Assembly: GCF_014490035.1 (NCBI RefSeq)
Contig: NZ_CP061008.1
Span: 5,208,001-5,272,000 of the forward strand
DNA from: Achromobacter xylosoxidans
GTDB lineage: Bacteria; Pseudomonadota; Gammaproteobacteria; Burkholderiales; Burkholderiaceae_B
DNA length: 64,000 nucleotides
Reading direction: 5' to 3'
A model generated the notes under the pieces. The model saw only the letters and a list, made by a program, of their open reading frames with translations, was not told the origin of the DNA and did no database searches. The position numbers and the translations under genes are program-made. This document shows, one piece after another, positions 11,601-19,045 of this stretch (its first letter is position 1; every line of letters begins with the position of its first letter).

Positions 11601-12143
11601 CTCGGTCTCGCGGCGCCGTTCCTTGTAGCGCGACACCCCTGCCGCCTCTTCCAGGAACACCCGCAGTTCTTCGGGACGCGCCTCGATCAGGCGGTTGATC
11701 ATGCCCTGGCCGATGATGGCGTAGCCGCGGGCGCCCAGGCCGGTGCCCAGGAAGATGTCGTGGATGTCGCGGCGGCGGACCTGCTGGTTGTTGACGAAGT
11801 AGCTGCTGGTGCCGTCGCGGGTCAGCACCCGGCGCACGGCGATTTCCGCGTAGGTGCTCCACTGGCCGGCGGCGCGCCCTTCGCTGTTGTCGAACACCAT
11901 TTCCACCGAGGCCCGCGCAGCAGGCTTACGGTTGCCGGAGCCGTTGAAAATGACGTCCTGCATGGACTCGCCGCGCAGTTCCGAGGCCTTGGCCTCACCC
12001 AGCACCCAGCGCACGGCATCAATGATGTTCGATTTTCCGCAGCCATTGGGACCCACCACGCCCACCAGTTGGCTGGGCACGGGAATCACGGTGGGATCGA
12101 CGAAGGACTTGAAGCCGGCGAGTTTTAGCTGAGTAAGACGCAC
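8610..12143 (-). CDS. smc: Chromosome segregation ATPase Smc
   Basis: A 1177-residue SMC protein. The N-terminal head has the P-loop GPNGCGKS at residues 31-38. Two long Glu/Arg/Ala-rich coiled coils flank a hinge at roughly 500-660. The C-terminal head carries the signature LSGGEKAL and the Walker B segment LLDEVDAPLDD. Smc dimers load on DNA with ScpA/ScpB and compact the chromosome. The start is GTG (12143), followed by RLTQLKLAGFKSF, the universal SMC opening. No obvious ribosome binding site precedes it. It is first in the smc-zipA-ligA run. Beta-proteobacteria use Smc rather than MukB, which fits. Confidence 0.97.
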   Translation of the reverse strand: MRLTQLKLAGFKSFVDPTVIPVPSQLVGVVGPNGCGKSNIIDAVRWVLGEAKASELRGESMQDVIFNGSGNRKPAARASVEMVFDNSEGRAAGQWSTYAEIAVRRVLTRDGTSSYFVNNQQVRRRDIHDIFLGTGLGARGYAIIGQGMINRLIEARPEELRVFLEEAAGVSRYKERRRETENRLSDTRENLTRVEDILRELNNQLEKLEAQAEVATRYRELQADGEKKQHALWFLKETGAREERAKKAQEMAQAQNELEAAIAGLRAGEAALESRRQAHYAASDAVHTAQGGLYEANAQVSRLEAEIRHVVDSRNRLQARRDQLQQQIGEWTAQREHCTEQIAQAEEDLAAGAARTEEARAKAEDAQAALPAVEQRVREAASGRDEMRAALARVEQNLALVAQSQRDADRQMQALEQRRERLQQELRELHSPDPVRLEQLAGDRAAGEDQLEEAQEELATLEGRVPEADAERSRAQAAAQTDVQNLARLEARLSALVKLQEDVQKQGALEPWLAKHELAGLSRLWQKLHIEPGWETALEAALRERMASMEVRNLDWARAFAEDAPPARLAFYQLPAAAPTPAAPAGLTSLASLLRITDPDLRTLLNEWLGGIYTATDVTQALAMRASLPAGGACVVKAGHLVDAHSVRFYAPDSEQAGLLARQQEIENLQREIKAQQLIADQARAAVARAEAVWQQVSQAIAPARQRVAEVTRRVHDIQLEHSRLQQQAEQSGERASRLRQDLEEIKVQEEDLRATREEAEARFEALDEELAEHQSRFADAEIDGETLAAQAEAARAGLRELERAAQEAEFAERGIQVRITDLQRNQQLAADQSQRGSVELEQLMVDLAELDASASQAGLQDALEARAEREEALSRARQELENLAALLRGADEDRLQQEQTLEPRRARIMELQLQEQAARLAEEQFTEQLNAREVDREALAQDLANQPDEWRRASWLQSEVSRISRQIEALGSVNLAALDELNTSRERKGFLDSQHQDLMTAIETLEDAIRKIDRETRELLQETFNVVNGHFGELFPKLFGGGEAKLTMTGEEILDAGVQVMAQPPGKRNSTIHLLSGGEKALTATALVFALFKLNPAPFCLLDEVDAPLDDANTERYANLVANMSEQTQFLFISHNKIAMQMAKQLIGVTMQEQGVSRIVAVDIDSAVQMMASEAA

Positions 12144-12441
12144 AATACGATGACGACGGGGTGGGTTGAACGAAAGGCGTTAACGGACCTGCCGCACAGA
12201 TTGCAAACCGGCCCCTGGGGGGCCGGCTTACACATGGGTCGTATGATACCGCAGGCAGTCTGTCCCCGAACGTCAGCAAGGGTCAAGGCGTGTTGTCCCT
12301 AAGGCTTGCCGGCGGTCAACCCGCGGGCAAACGCTCAATGGCCGCCGCCTGGGGTCCGGCTATACTCCCTGACACTTTTTTGCACGACACATAAATTTTC
12401 ACGCGGACTGGCCGGGGCCAGGCCTGAGAACGGGGACATTC
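12144..12441. promoter_or_regulatory. Divergent control region between smc and lplT
   Basis: About 300 bp without a gene. A GC-rich 8-bp hairpin (CCGGCCCC at 12208-12215, GGGGCCGG at 12219-12226) lies 65 bp upstream of smc and could be part of its leader. On the right, TATACT at 12361-12366 is a plausible -10 for lplT, with no good -35 visible. The lplT start is preceded by GGGGA, which acts as the ribosome binding site and supports the TTG start. No palindromic operator was found. Confidence 0.4.
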
Positions 12442-13755
12442 TTGAAACGTGGTTTCTATCTGGTCATGGCCGCGCAGGCCTTCTCGTCATTGGCGGACAA
12501 CGCGCTGTTCATCGCAGCCATCGCCTTGATACAGGAACTGCATGGGCCGGACTGGATGGCGCCCATGATGAAGTGGTCGTTCGCGCTGGCTTACGTGGTG
12601 CTGGCCGCCTTTGTCGGGGCGCTGGCGGACTCCTTCCCCAAGGGCCGCGTGATGTTCTCCACCAATGCCCTGAAAGTGACCGGCTGCATGCTGATGTTCT
12701 CGTATGCCAGCATCGGCGTCGCCCCCGAGTACCAGACCTACCTGGTCTGCGCGGCCTACGGCATCGTCGGCATCGGCGCCGCGGCCTACTCCCCCGCCAA
12801 GTACGGCATCGTCACGGAAATGCTGCCCCCGGCCATGCTGGTCAAGGGCAATAGCTGGATCGAGGGCCTGACCGTCTTCTCCATCATCCTGGGCACGGTG
12901 CTGGGCGGCCTGCTGATCTCGTCCTCCGTTTCCACCGCCCTGCTCAGCCACTCCTTCATCGGCAAGCTGGTCCACACCCCGGCCGAGGCCGCGATCCTGG
13001 TCATCGCCTTCGTGTACCTGCTGGCGGCGCTGTGCAACCTGCTGATTCCGCACACCCACGTGCGCTACCCGCCGCAGCAGAAGAACCCGGTGCGGCTCAT
13101 CCGCACCTTCTGGGGCTACGTCCGTGTGCTGTGGAAAGACAAGCTGGGCCAGATCTCGCTGGCCGTCACCACCCTGTTCTGGGGCGCGGGCGCCACGCTG
13201 CAGTTGATCGTCATCGAATGGGGCCGCAGCCACCTCGGATACCAACTGGACAAGGCCTCGATGCTGATGGGCGTGGCCGCGCTGGGCACCGTTGTCGGCT
13301 CCATCCTGGCGGGCCGCATTCCGCTGCGCCGCGCGCTGGCCGTGTTGCCGGTCGGCGCCGCCATGGGCCTGGTCGTGCTGCTGATGCCGCTGGTCTACTC
13401 GCCCTGGAGCGTCTACCTGCTGCTGCTGATCACGGGCGGCCTGGCCGGCTTCTTCGTGGTGCCGATGAACGCGCTGCTGCAGCACCGCGGCCACGTGCTG
13501 CTGTCGGCCGGCCACTCCATCGCCGTGCAGAACTTCAACGAACAGCTCAACATCCTGCTGATGGTGGCCATGTACACGCTGCTGCTGTGGCTGCAGCTGC
13601 CCATCAACATCATCATCGTGATCTTCGGCACTGTGGTCGCGGTGCTGATGGTGGTCTTCATGCGCTGGAGCAAGCGCAACCTGCAGGCCAATCCCGAACT
13701 GCACGACCAGATCGGCCAGGAAGGCCATGGGCGCGCGCTGGACTCCACGCACTAG
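12442..13755 (+). CDS. lplT: Lysophospholipid transporter LplT
   Basis: A 437-residue inner membrane protein of the major facilitator superfamily with about 12 hydrophobic segments. The N-terminal half matches LplT closely in pattern: DNALF near residue 17, ADSFPKGRVM near 67 and GIGAAAYSPAKYGI near 112. LplT flips lysophospholipids inward for re-acylation. In enterobacteria it is followed by the acyltransferase aas; here it stands alone and is followed by a terminator. The start codon is TTG at 12442 with GGGGA six bases before; no ATG fits the family N-terminus. Confidence 0.9.
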   Translation: MKRGFYLVMAAQAFSSLADNALFIAAIALIQELHGPDWMAPMMKWSFALAYVVLAAFVGALADSFPKGRVMFSTNALKVTGCMLMFSYASIGVAPEYQTYLVCAAYGIVGIGAAAYSPAKYGIVTEMLPPAMLVKGNSWIEGLTVFSIILGTVLGGLLISSSVSTALLSHSFIGKLVHTPAEAAILVIAFVYLLAALCNLLIPHTHVRYPPQQKNPVRLIRTFWGYVRVLWKDKLGQISLAVTTLFWGAGATLQLIVIEWGRSHLGYQLDKASMLMGVAALGTVVGSILAGRIPLRRALAVLPVGAAMGLVVLLMPLVYSPWSVYLLLLITGGLAGFFVVPMNALLQHRGHVLLSAGHSIAVQNFNEQLNILLMVAMYTLLLWLQLPINIIIVIFGTVVAVLMVVFMRWSKRNLQANPELHDQIGQEGHGRALDSTH

Positions 13756-13774
13756 GCGCGCAATTCCGCTGCAA

Positions 13775-13806
13775 TGAAAAAACCGGGCTTGCGCCCGGTT
13801 TTTCTT
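13775..13806. terminator. Bidirectional intrinsic terminator between lplT and udg
   Basis: Perfect 8-bp stem AACCGGGC (13781-13788) / GCCCGGTT (13793-13800) with loop TTGC. It is flanked by an A run on the left and a T run on the right, so it can end transcripts from both convergent genes. Confidence 0.9.
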
Positions 13807-13830
13807 TGCCCCACGACCATGGAGCCAGGC

Positions 13831-14814
13831 TCAGGCCAATTGCGCCACGGCCAGGCGCAGGTCCTGCCAGGCGCGCGCCTTCTCGCTGGGGCTGCGCAGC
13901 AGGTAGGCGGGGTGGTAGCTGACAACCACCGGAATCTCCCGCCCTTCGTCGGTCTTCAACTGGTGGATACGGCCGCGCAGGCTGCCGATGGTCGCGTCCG
14001 TGCCCAGCAGCGTCTGGGCCGCGAAACGGCCCAGCACCAGGATCCGCTCCGGCTTGAGCAGCGCGATCTGGCGCATCAGGTAGGGACTGCAGGCCGCGAT
14101 TTCCTCGGGCTTGGGATTGCGATTGCCAGGCGGCCGGCACTTGATGACGTTGGTGATGAACACGTCGCGCTCGCGGCTCATGGACACCGACGACAGCATG
14201 GCGTCCAGCAACTGGCCCGAGCGGCCCACGAAGGGCTGCCCTTGCCGGTCCTCTTGCTCGCCAGGCGCCTCGCCCACCACCAGCCAGCGCGTGGGCTGGC
14301 CGCCGTGACCGAAGACCGCGTTGCGGCGGCCCTTGCACAGCCCGCAGGCGGAACAGGCCACGACCTGATCGTGCATTTCTTCCAGCGTGGAATTCCGGAT
14401 CGCTTCTGCCACCGGCACGGGAGGCGGAAGCGCTGCCTCGGCCTCGGCCTTGGGAGCTGGCGGCGGCGGCGGGCCTTTGCGGTTCAGGATCGACGTCGGT
14501 ATTCCGGCACGACCAGGAGTCGGTTCCGCAGGCGCCGCTACGGCGGCGGGCGCTGCCTCGCGCGCCGGGACGGCAGCGACCGGCGCGACAGCCGCAACGG
14601 GCTGCGGCGCAATCGGCGCCTCAGCTACGGGAATCTGCGCCGCAGCCGGCAAAACCGGCGTCGAAACAAGGACTTGCGTCTCGGCCGTCGGCCTGCTGGG
14701 CGCAGGGGCCGGACGCAGCCACAGCCGCTCCATGCCGATCTCGCGCAACCAGATGCGCTGCAGCGGATTGACCCGGGGCGCGGCCGGCGGCGGCGCTGCG
14801 TTGGGCTGGCTCAT
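13831..14814 (-). CDS. Family 4 uracil-DNA glycosylase with long N-terminal linker
   Basis: A 327-residue protein whose C-terminal half (about 145-325) is an iron-sulfur uracil-DNA glycosylase of family 4. It carries GEAPGEQED (about 181-189), NVIKCRPPGNRNP and YHPAYLLRSPSEK motifs. The four Cys expected for the [4Fe-4S] cluster are Cys157, Cys160, Cys226 and Cys242. It removes uracil from DNA. Residues 1-35 resemble a small helical module (LQRIWLREIGMERLWLRP). Residues 36-140 are a low-complexity Pro/Ala linker absent from the compact thermophilic enzymes. The ATG overlaps the stop of the tsaB-rimI gene by four bases (ATGA), so the two are translationally coupled. Confidence 0.88.
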   Translation of the reverse strand: MSQPNAAPPPAAPRVNPLQRIWLREIGMERLWLRPAPAPSRPTAETQVLVSTPVLPAAAQIPVAEAPIAPQPVAAVAPVAAVPAREAAPAAVAAPAEPTPGRAGIPTSILNRKGPPPPPAPKAEAEAALPPPVPVAEAIRNSTLEEMHDQVVACSACGLCKGRRNAVFGHGGQPTRWLVVGEAPGEQEDRQGQPFVGRSGQLLDAMLSSVSMSRERDVFITNVIKCRPPGNRNPKPEEIAACSPYLMRQIALLKPERILVLGRFAAQTLLGTDATIGSLRGRIHQLKTDEGREIPVVVSYHPAYLLRSPSEKARAWQDLRLAVAQLA

Positions 14815-16061
14815 GCCGCCGCTCCATCCGCCGCAAAGCGCTTCTGCATGACCAGGGCATCTTCCCTGCCGCCTTTCTCGGCCGGGTAATAGCCTCGGCG
14901 CACGCCGATTTGCAGATACCCGTGCCGTTTGTAGAAACTGATGGCCGACTCATTGGAGGGGCGCACCTCCAGCAGCACGCCCTCCATGCCGCGTTCGCGC
15001 GCCTGCTGCTCGCACCAGTCCAGCAGCAAGCCGCCCAGGCCCTGGCGGTGCAGCGGTTTGGCCACCGCGATCACCAGCAGGTGCGCCACGTCGGGCGCGA
15101 ACATGAGCACGCAAAACCCCGCCAGCTTGCCTTCGCGCCGCAGCGCCCAGGCGCCGTAGCCTGCCGCCAGGGCGTCCGCGAAATTGCCGCGCGTCCAGGG
15201 GAAGGCCTGCACGTGCGCCTCCAGCGCCACGACCTCGTCCAGGTCGGCGTCGGTCATTGGTTGAGGCACCGAGGGAACCAGCGAAGGCCGGGCTTTCGGA
15301 TTACCGCCTTCGCCGCGCATGCGCTCGGCCGTGGTGAATGCCACCTTGTCGCGCACGTAGAGCGGCGCGGCCAGCTCGGGCGCCACGGCCTCGCCCCGCA
15401 ACCAGCCCTGCCGCCCCAAACGGGCGACGCTGGCCGCTTCCGGGCGCCTGGCGTCCGCGCGGCGCCAGGCGCCGGGATATTCCATTTCGGACGCGTAGGC
15501 ATCCCAGGCATCGCCGGCCAATACCGGTTCCAGCGGCAGGCCCGCGCGCGCCGACCAGGCCGGCAGGTGATGGGCGGTCCATGGCACGACTTCGGCCGCC
15601 GCGATCAGCAAGGGCGCCTGCAGGACTTCCCAAGAGATTTCGCCATCTGAAATGTTCGCCTGGCGGTAGACGGCCAGATAGACCTCGTTCATGCGGGCGT
15701 CCAGCGCCACCACGATCGCGCCCGCCGGGGTGGTCTCCACCTGTGCGGCGACCGCCTGATGAGAGACAATGGGAACAACGGGGATGCCCAGGCCGAGGCC
15801 CATGCCTTGCGCCACTCCGCAGGCCACCCGCAGGCCGGTGAATCCGCCCGGACCCTGGCCAAAAGCCACCGCGTGCAAGGCGGCTGGCGCCAGTCCGGAC
15901 GCCGCCAGCAACTCGTTGGCCATGGGCAGGAGCCGTTCCGCGTGCTCCTGGGAGCCTTCATGTTCCCTGACGCTGACCTCCAGGCGGCCATCGACCGCCC
16001 GCAACAGAGCCACGCCGCAACGGGACGAAGAAGTTTCCAAAGCCAGCAGGTTTAGTTCCAT
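14811..16061 (-). CDS. tsaB-rimI: Fused TsaB (t6A tRNA modification) - RimI (ribosomal protein acetyltransferase)
   Basis: A continuous 416-residue frame with two domains. Residues 1-245 are TsaB, the TsaD partner for threonylcarbamoyladenosine at tRNA position 37 (LLALETSSSRCGVALL, FGQGPGGFTGLR, and the closing YVRDKVAFTTAER). A short Pro-rich linker follows. Residues 269-412 are a GNAT acetyltransferase of the RimI type (acetyl-CoA loop HRQGLGGLLLDWC and the ending NESAISFYKRHGY), which acetylates the N-terminus of ribosomal protein S18. In many bacteria these are neighbouring separate genes. No stop or frameshift separates them here, so a bifunctional protein is inferred. It is first in an operon with the uracil-DNA glycosylase gene. 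Confidence 0.92.
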   Translation of the reverse strand: MELNLLALETSSSRCGVALLRAVDGRLEVSVREHEGSQEHAERLLPMANELLAASGLAPAALHAVAFGQGPGGFTGLRVACGVAQGMGLGLGIPVVPIVSHQAVAAQVETTPAGAIVVALDARMNEVYLAVYRQANISDGEISWEVLQAPLLIAAAEVVPWTAHHLPAWSARAGLPLEPVLAGDAWDAYASEMEYPGAWRRADARRPEAASVARLGRQGWLRGEAVAPELAAPLYVRDKVAFTTAERMRGEGGNPKARPSLVPSVPQPMTDADLDEVVALEAHVQAFPWTRGNFADALAAGYGAWALRREGKLAGFCVLMFAPDVAHLLVIAVAKPLHRQGLGGLLLDWCEQQARERGMEGVLLEVRPSNESAISFYKRHGYLQIGVRRGYYPAEKGGREDALVMQKRFAADGAAA

Positions 16062-16203
16062 AGATGCAGATTGTACGAAATACCGCGACTCCGCCCCCGG
16101 TTATCAGGGGGATGCGAGGGGGATTTCAACCATGGTTCGCAATGTGTAATATCTTGTGAACGCCCACTAGCCGCTGGTTCTTGCCACTGTTACATTTCCG
16201 GCC

Positions 16204-16938
16204 ATGAATACGCAAAACACCACCCCCACCCGAAAAATCCTCGTCGTCGACGATGATCCGCGCTTGCGCGATTTGCTGCGTCGGTACTTATCCGAACAGG
16301 GATTCAACGTTTTCGTTGCCGAAGACGCCAAAGAGATGGGCAAACTCTGGCAACGCGAGCATTTCGACCTGCTCGTGCTGGATCTGATGCTGCCTGGAGA
16401 AGATGGCCTGTCCATCTGTCGCCGGCTGCGCGGTGGTCACGACAATACCCCCATCATCATGCTGACGGCCAAGGCGGAAGAAATCGACCGCATCGTCGGC
16501 CTGGAAATGGGTGCGGACGACTACCTGTCCAAGCCGTTCAACCCCCGGGAACTGCTGGCGCGGATCAACGCGATCCTGCGCCGCCGCGGCACCGAGGAAC
16601 ACCCCGGCGCCCCCAGCCAGGAAAACGAGTCCATCGCCTTCGGCCCCTACACGCTGAACCTGTCCACCCGCACGCTCACGCGCAACGGCGAACAGGTGCC
16701 CATCACCACCGGCGAATTCTCGGTGCTGAAGGTGTTCGCACGCCACCCCAAGATCCCGCTGTCGCGCGACAAGCTCATGGAACTGGCGCGCGGCCGCGAA
16801 TACGAAGCCTTCGATCGCAGCCTGGACGTGCAGATCTCGCGCCTGCGCAAGCTGATCGAACCGAATCCGTCCAAGCCCGTATTCATCCAGACCGTCTGGG
16901 GTCTCGGATACGTGTTTGTGCCGGACGGTGGTAGCTGA
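16204..16938 (+). CDS. ompR: OmpR-family response regulator (OmpR / RisA-like)
   Basis: A 244-residue DNA-binding response regulator. The receiver domain (about 10-125) has the acidic pocket VVDDDPR, the phosphorylated Asp60 in LVLDLMLP and the Lys in YLSKPFNP. A winged-helix domain (about 145-240) ends in QTVWGLGYVFVPD. The paired kinase gene follows at once. In Bordetella the orthologous pair is called RisA/RisS, needed for persistence and stress responses; the sequence fits that as well as OmpR. It may control outer membrane functions, but no target site could be read. The 140-bp upstream region shared with tsaB holds only a weak promoter-like pair, TTCAAC at 16125 and TAATAT at 16147. Confidence 0.9.
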   Translation: MNTQNTTPTRKILVVDDDPRLRDLLRRYLSEQGFNVFVAEDAKEMGKLWQREHFDLLVLDLMLPGEDGLSICRRLRGGHDNTPIIMLTAKAEEIDRIVGLEMGADDYLSKPFNPRELLARINAILRRRGTEEHPGAPSQENESIAFGPYTLNLSTRTLTRNGEQVPITTGEFSVLKVFARHPKIPLSRDKLMELARGREYEAFDRSLDVQISRLRKLIEPNPSKPVFIQTVWGLGYVFVPDGGS

Positions 16939-16972
16939 CCGACTCGCCCGCCCCGGGCAGGAGCGCAGCCTC

Positions 16973-18367
16973 GTGCCCCGCTTGCGCAGAACCTTCAGGA
17001 ACCTGACATCACGTTTGCGGCTCGGCTTGTTCGGCCGCACGTTCCTGTTGCTCGCCGCGCTGATGCTCGTCAGCCTGGGCGCGTGGCTACAAGTATTTTT
17101 CAGCATGGAGCTGGGACCGCGCGCCAATCAAATGGCGCAGCGGGTGATCACGGCCGTCAATATCACGCGCACCGCGCTGATCTACTCGCATAACGACGAG
17201 CGCAGCAAGCTGCTGCTGGACTTGGCCACCAACGAAGGCATCCAGGTCTATCCGCGCGAAGTCACCGACTTCGCCGAAGCCCTCCCCGACGACGATTACT
17301 GGCAACGCGTTGCCCAGCACATCCGCACGCGCTTCGGCCCGGAAACGCAGATTGCCTGGGGCGTCAACCAGGTGCCCGGCTTCTGGGTCAGTTTCCAGAT
17401 AGAGAAAGACCTTTACTGGCTGGTGTTCGAGCGCGAGCAGATCGGCCTGACGGGCGGGATCGAATGGCTGGGCTGGGGCGCCACGGCGCTATTGCTGTCG
17501 CTGGTGGGAGCCGCGGTCAGCGTGGGCTTCGTCAACCGGCCGCTATCGCGGCTGGCCCGGGCCGCCCAGGTGCTGTCGCGGGGCGAAACTCCCGCTGCCC
17601 TGCCCGAGCAGGGACCGCTGGAGATCCGCGACCTGAACGCCTCGTTCAACCGCATGGCCAAGGACCTGAGACAGGCGGAGGCCGACCGCGAGCTGATGCT
17701 CGCGGGGATCTCGCACGACCTGCGCACGCCGCTTGCGCGCATGCGACTCGAGATCGAGTTGAGCGGCGTGTCCGAGGACGCCCGCCAGGCCATCGACGAA
17801 GACCTGGGCCAGATCGACCACAGCATCGGCCAATTGATGGAGTACGCGCGCCCCGCCGGCACCTTGCCGCAGCTGGCCACGGACATCTCCGCGGTGCTGG
17901 CCGAGCTCTACGAACGCGAACGCAGCCATACCGCATCCCTGGGCGGGGAGCTGGACGCCACGCTGGAACCGGGCCTGCGCGCCCGCATCACGGCGCTGGA
18001 CCTCAAGCGCATCGTCAGCAACCTGATCGAGAACGCGCGACGCTACGGCCGTTCCGCCGACGGCATGGCGCATCTGGTCATGACACTGCAAGCTGAAGGC
18101 TCCATGATCGTGATCGAGGTGTCCGACCGCGGTCCCGGCATCGCGCCGGAAGACGTCGACCGCCTGCTGCGGCCGTTCTCGCGCGGCGAGGCGGCACGCA
18201 CCGGCGTCAGCGGCGCGGGTCTCGGCCTGGCCATCGTCGAACGCCTGCTCAAGCACGTGGGCGGCTCGCTGCGCATGCTGCCGCGCGAGGGCGGCGGCCT
18301 GACCGCAAGGATAGAGTTGCCCAAAGCAAAGTTTAGGAATTATCAATTAGACAACGAAAATCCATAG
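16973..18367 (+). CDS. envZ: Sensor histidine kinase (EnvZ / RisS-like)
   Basis: A 464-residue membrane kinase that phosphorylates the preceding regulator. It has two transmembrane helices (about 22-42 and 165-187) around a 120-residue periplasmic domain and a HAMP linker (about 188-240). The phospho-acceptor His248 lies in GISHDLRTPLARM, and the ATP-binding domain has an N box (NLIENARRYG), G1 (DRGPGIAPED) and G2 (GAGLGLAIV). The start is taken as GTG at 16973, preceded by GGCAGGAG. An ATG at 16916 would overlap ompR by 23 bp and add 19 unlikely residues. The kinase is intact, unlike the frameshifted risS of Bordetella pertussis. The ahpC promoter overlaps its 3' end. Confidence 0.87.
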   Translation: MPRLRRTFRNLTSRLRLGLFGRTFLLLAALMLVSLGAWLQVFFSMELGPRANQMAQRVITAVNITRTALIYSHNDERSKLLLDLATNEGIQVYPREVTDFAEALPDDDYWQRVAQHIRTRFGPETQIAWGVNQVPGFWVSFQIEKDLYWLVFEREQIGLTGGIEWLGWGATALLLSLVGAAVSVGFVNRPLSRLARAAQVLSRGETPAALPEQGPLEIRDLNASFNRMAKDLRQAEADRELMLAGISHDLRTPLARMRLEIELSGVSEDARQAIDEDLGQIDHSIGQLMEYARPAGTLPQLATDISAVLAELYERERSHTASLGGELDATLEPGLRARITALDLKRIVSNLIENARRYGRSADGMAHLVMTLQAEGSMIVIEVSDRGPGIAPEDVDRLLRPFSRGEAARTGVSGAGLGLAIVERLLKHVGGSLRMLPREGGGLTARIELPKAKFRNYQLDNENP

Positions 18368-18401
18368 CGTAGAATTAAGGTTTGAGGCGCAGCCTTAATT
18401 C
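18348..18401 (+). promoter_or_regulatory. ahpC promoter with overlapping inverted repeat
   Basis: TAGACA (18348-18353) and TAGAAT (18370-18375), each 5 of 6 to consensus and 16 bp apart, form a good sigma-70 promoter. A perfect 9-bp inverted repeat, GAATTAAGG (18372-18380) with CCTTAATTC (18393-18401), starts inside the -10 box and spans the expected start site. It is placed like a repressor operator. It does not match the OxyR pattern of spaced ATAG/CTAT half-sites. Confidence 0.6.
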
Positions 18402-18422
18402 CACCAACAACTGGGAGTAAAC

Positions 18423-18971
18423 ATGAAAACTGTTGGCGACAAACTCGAACCCTTCAAGGTCACCGGCGTCAAGCCCGGCTTCAACCAGCACGAAGAAAAC
18501 GGCGTGTCGGCGTTTGAAGACATCACCGAAAGCTCGTTCCCCGGCAAGTGGAAGGTCATCTACTTCTACCCGAAAGACTTCACGTTTGTTTGCCCGACCG
18601 AAATCGTCGGCTTCAACAAGCTGGCCAAGGATTTCGAAGACCGCGACGCCGTCCTGCTGGGCGGTTCGAGCGACAACGAATTCGTCAAGCTGGCCTGGCG
18701 CCGTGAGCACCCGGACCTCAACAAGCTGGGTCACTACCAGTTCGGCGACACCACCGGCGCCCTGATCGACCAGCTGGGCGTGCGTGAAAAGGGTGCTGGC
18801 GTTGCCCTGCGCGCCACCTTCATCGTTGATCCGGACAACACGATCCAGCACGTTTCGGTGAACAACCTGAACGTCGGCCGTAACCCGGAAGAAGTTCTGC
18901 GTCTGCTCGACGGCCTGCAAACCGACGAGCTGTGCCCGTGCAACCGTACGGTTGGCGGCGCCACGCTGTAA
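18423..18971 (+). CDS. ahpC: Alkyl hydroperoxide reductase AhpC (AhpD-linked type)
   Basis: A 182-residue 2-Cys peroxiredoxin that reduces hydrogen peroxide, organic peroxides and peroxynitrite. The peroxidatic Cys57 lies in FVCPTE. At the C-terminus Cys171 and Cys173 form a CPC pair (DELCPCNR). This pattern is shared with mycobacterial AhpC, which is reduced through AhpD, rather than the single resolving Cys of enterobacterial AhpC/AhpF. The neighbour ahpD, 74 bp downstream, supports that electron route. No ahpF is present here. The ribosome binding site GGGAG lies seven bases before the ATG. Confidence 0.95.
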   Translation: MKTVGDKLEPFKVTGVKPGFNQHEENGVSAFEDITESSFPGKWKVIYFYPKDFTFVCPTEIVGFNKLAKDFEDRDAVLLGGSSDNEFVKLAWRREHPDLNKLGHYQFGDTTGALIDQLGVREKGAGVALRATFIVDPDNTIQHVSVNNLNVGRNPEEVLRLLDGLQTDELCPCNRTVGGATL

Positions 18972-18975
18972 TTTC

Positions 18976-19018
18976 CAGCCCGGCCCGGGACCCGATTGCG
19001 GGTCCTGCGCTGGGCTTT
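18976..19018 (+). promoter_or_regulatory. Long hairpin between ahpC and ahpD, possible attenuator
   Basis: The 74-bp gap holds an interrupted stem: GGACCCG pairs with CGGGTCC around an ATTG loop, with an outer AGCCC / GGGCT pairing, followed by only three T. It could be a weak terminator or an mRNA end that sets a lower ahpD level, while letting some transcription through. Confidence 0.5.
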
Positions 19019-19045
19019 AACTGCTCTAGATTATAGGTAAAAGCT

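Noticed and set aside
9819-12128. A 769-codon open frame antisense to smc
   Set aside because: Mirror of the Glu/Ala/Arg coiled-coil codons; no independent signals.
16916-16972. Upstream ATG start for the histidine kinase
   Set aside because: It overlaps ompR by 23 bp, adds residues unlike the family, and lacks a good ribosome binding site compared with GTG 16973.
18340-18422. OxyR site upstream of ahpC
   Set aside because: The required ATAG/CTAT half-sites with correct spacing are not present; the inverted repeat is of another type.
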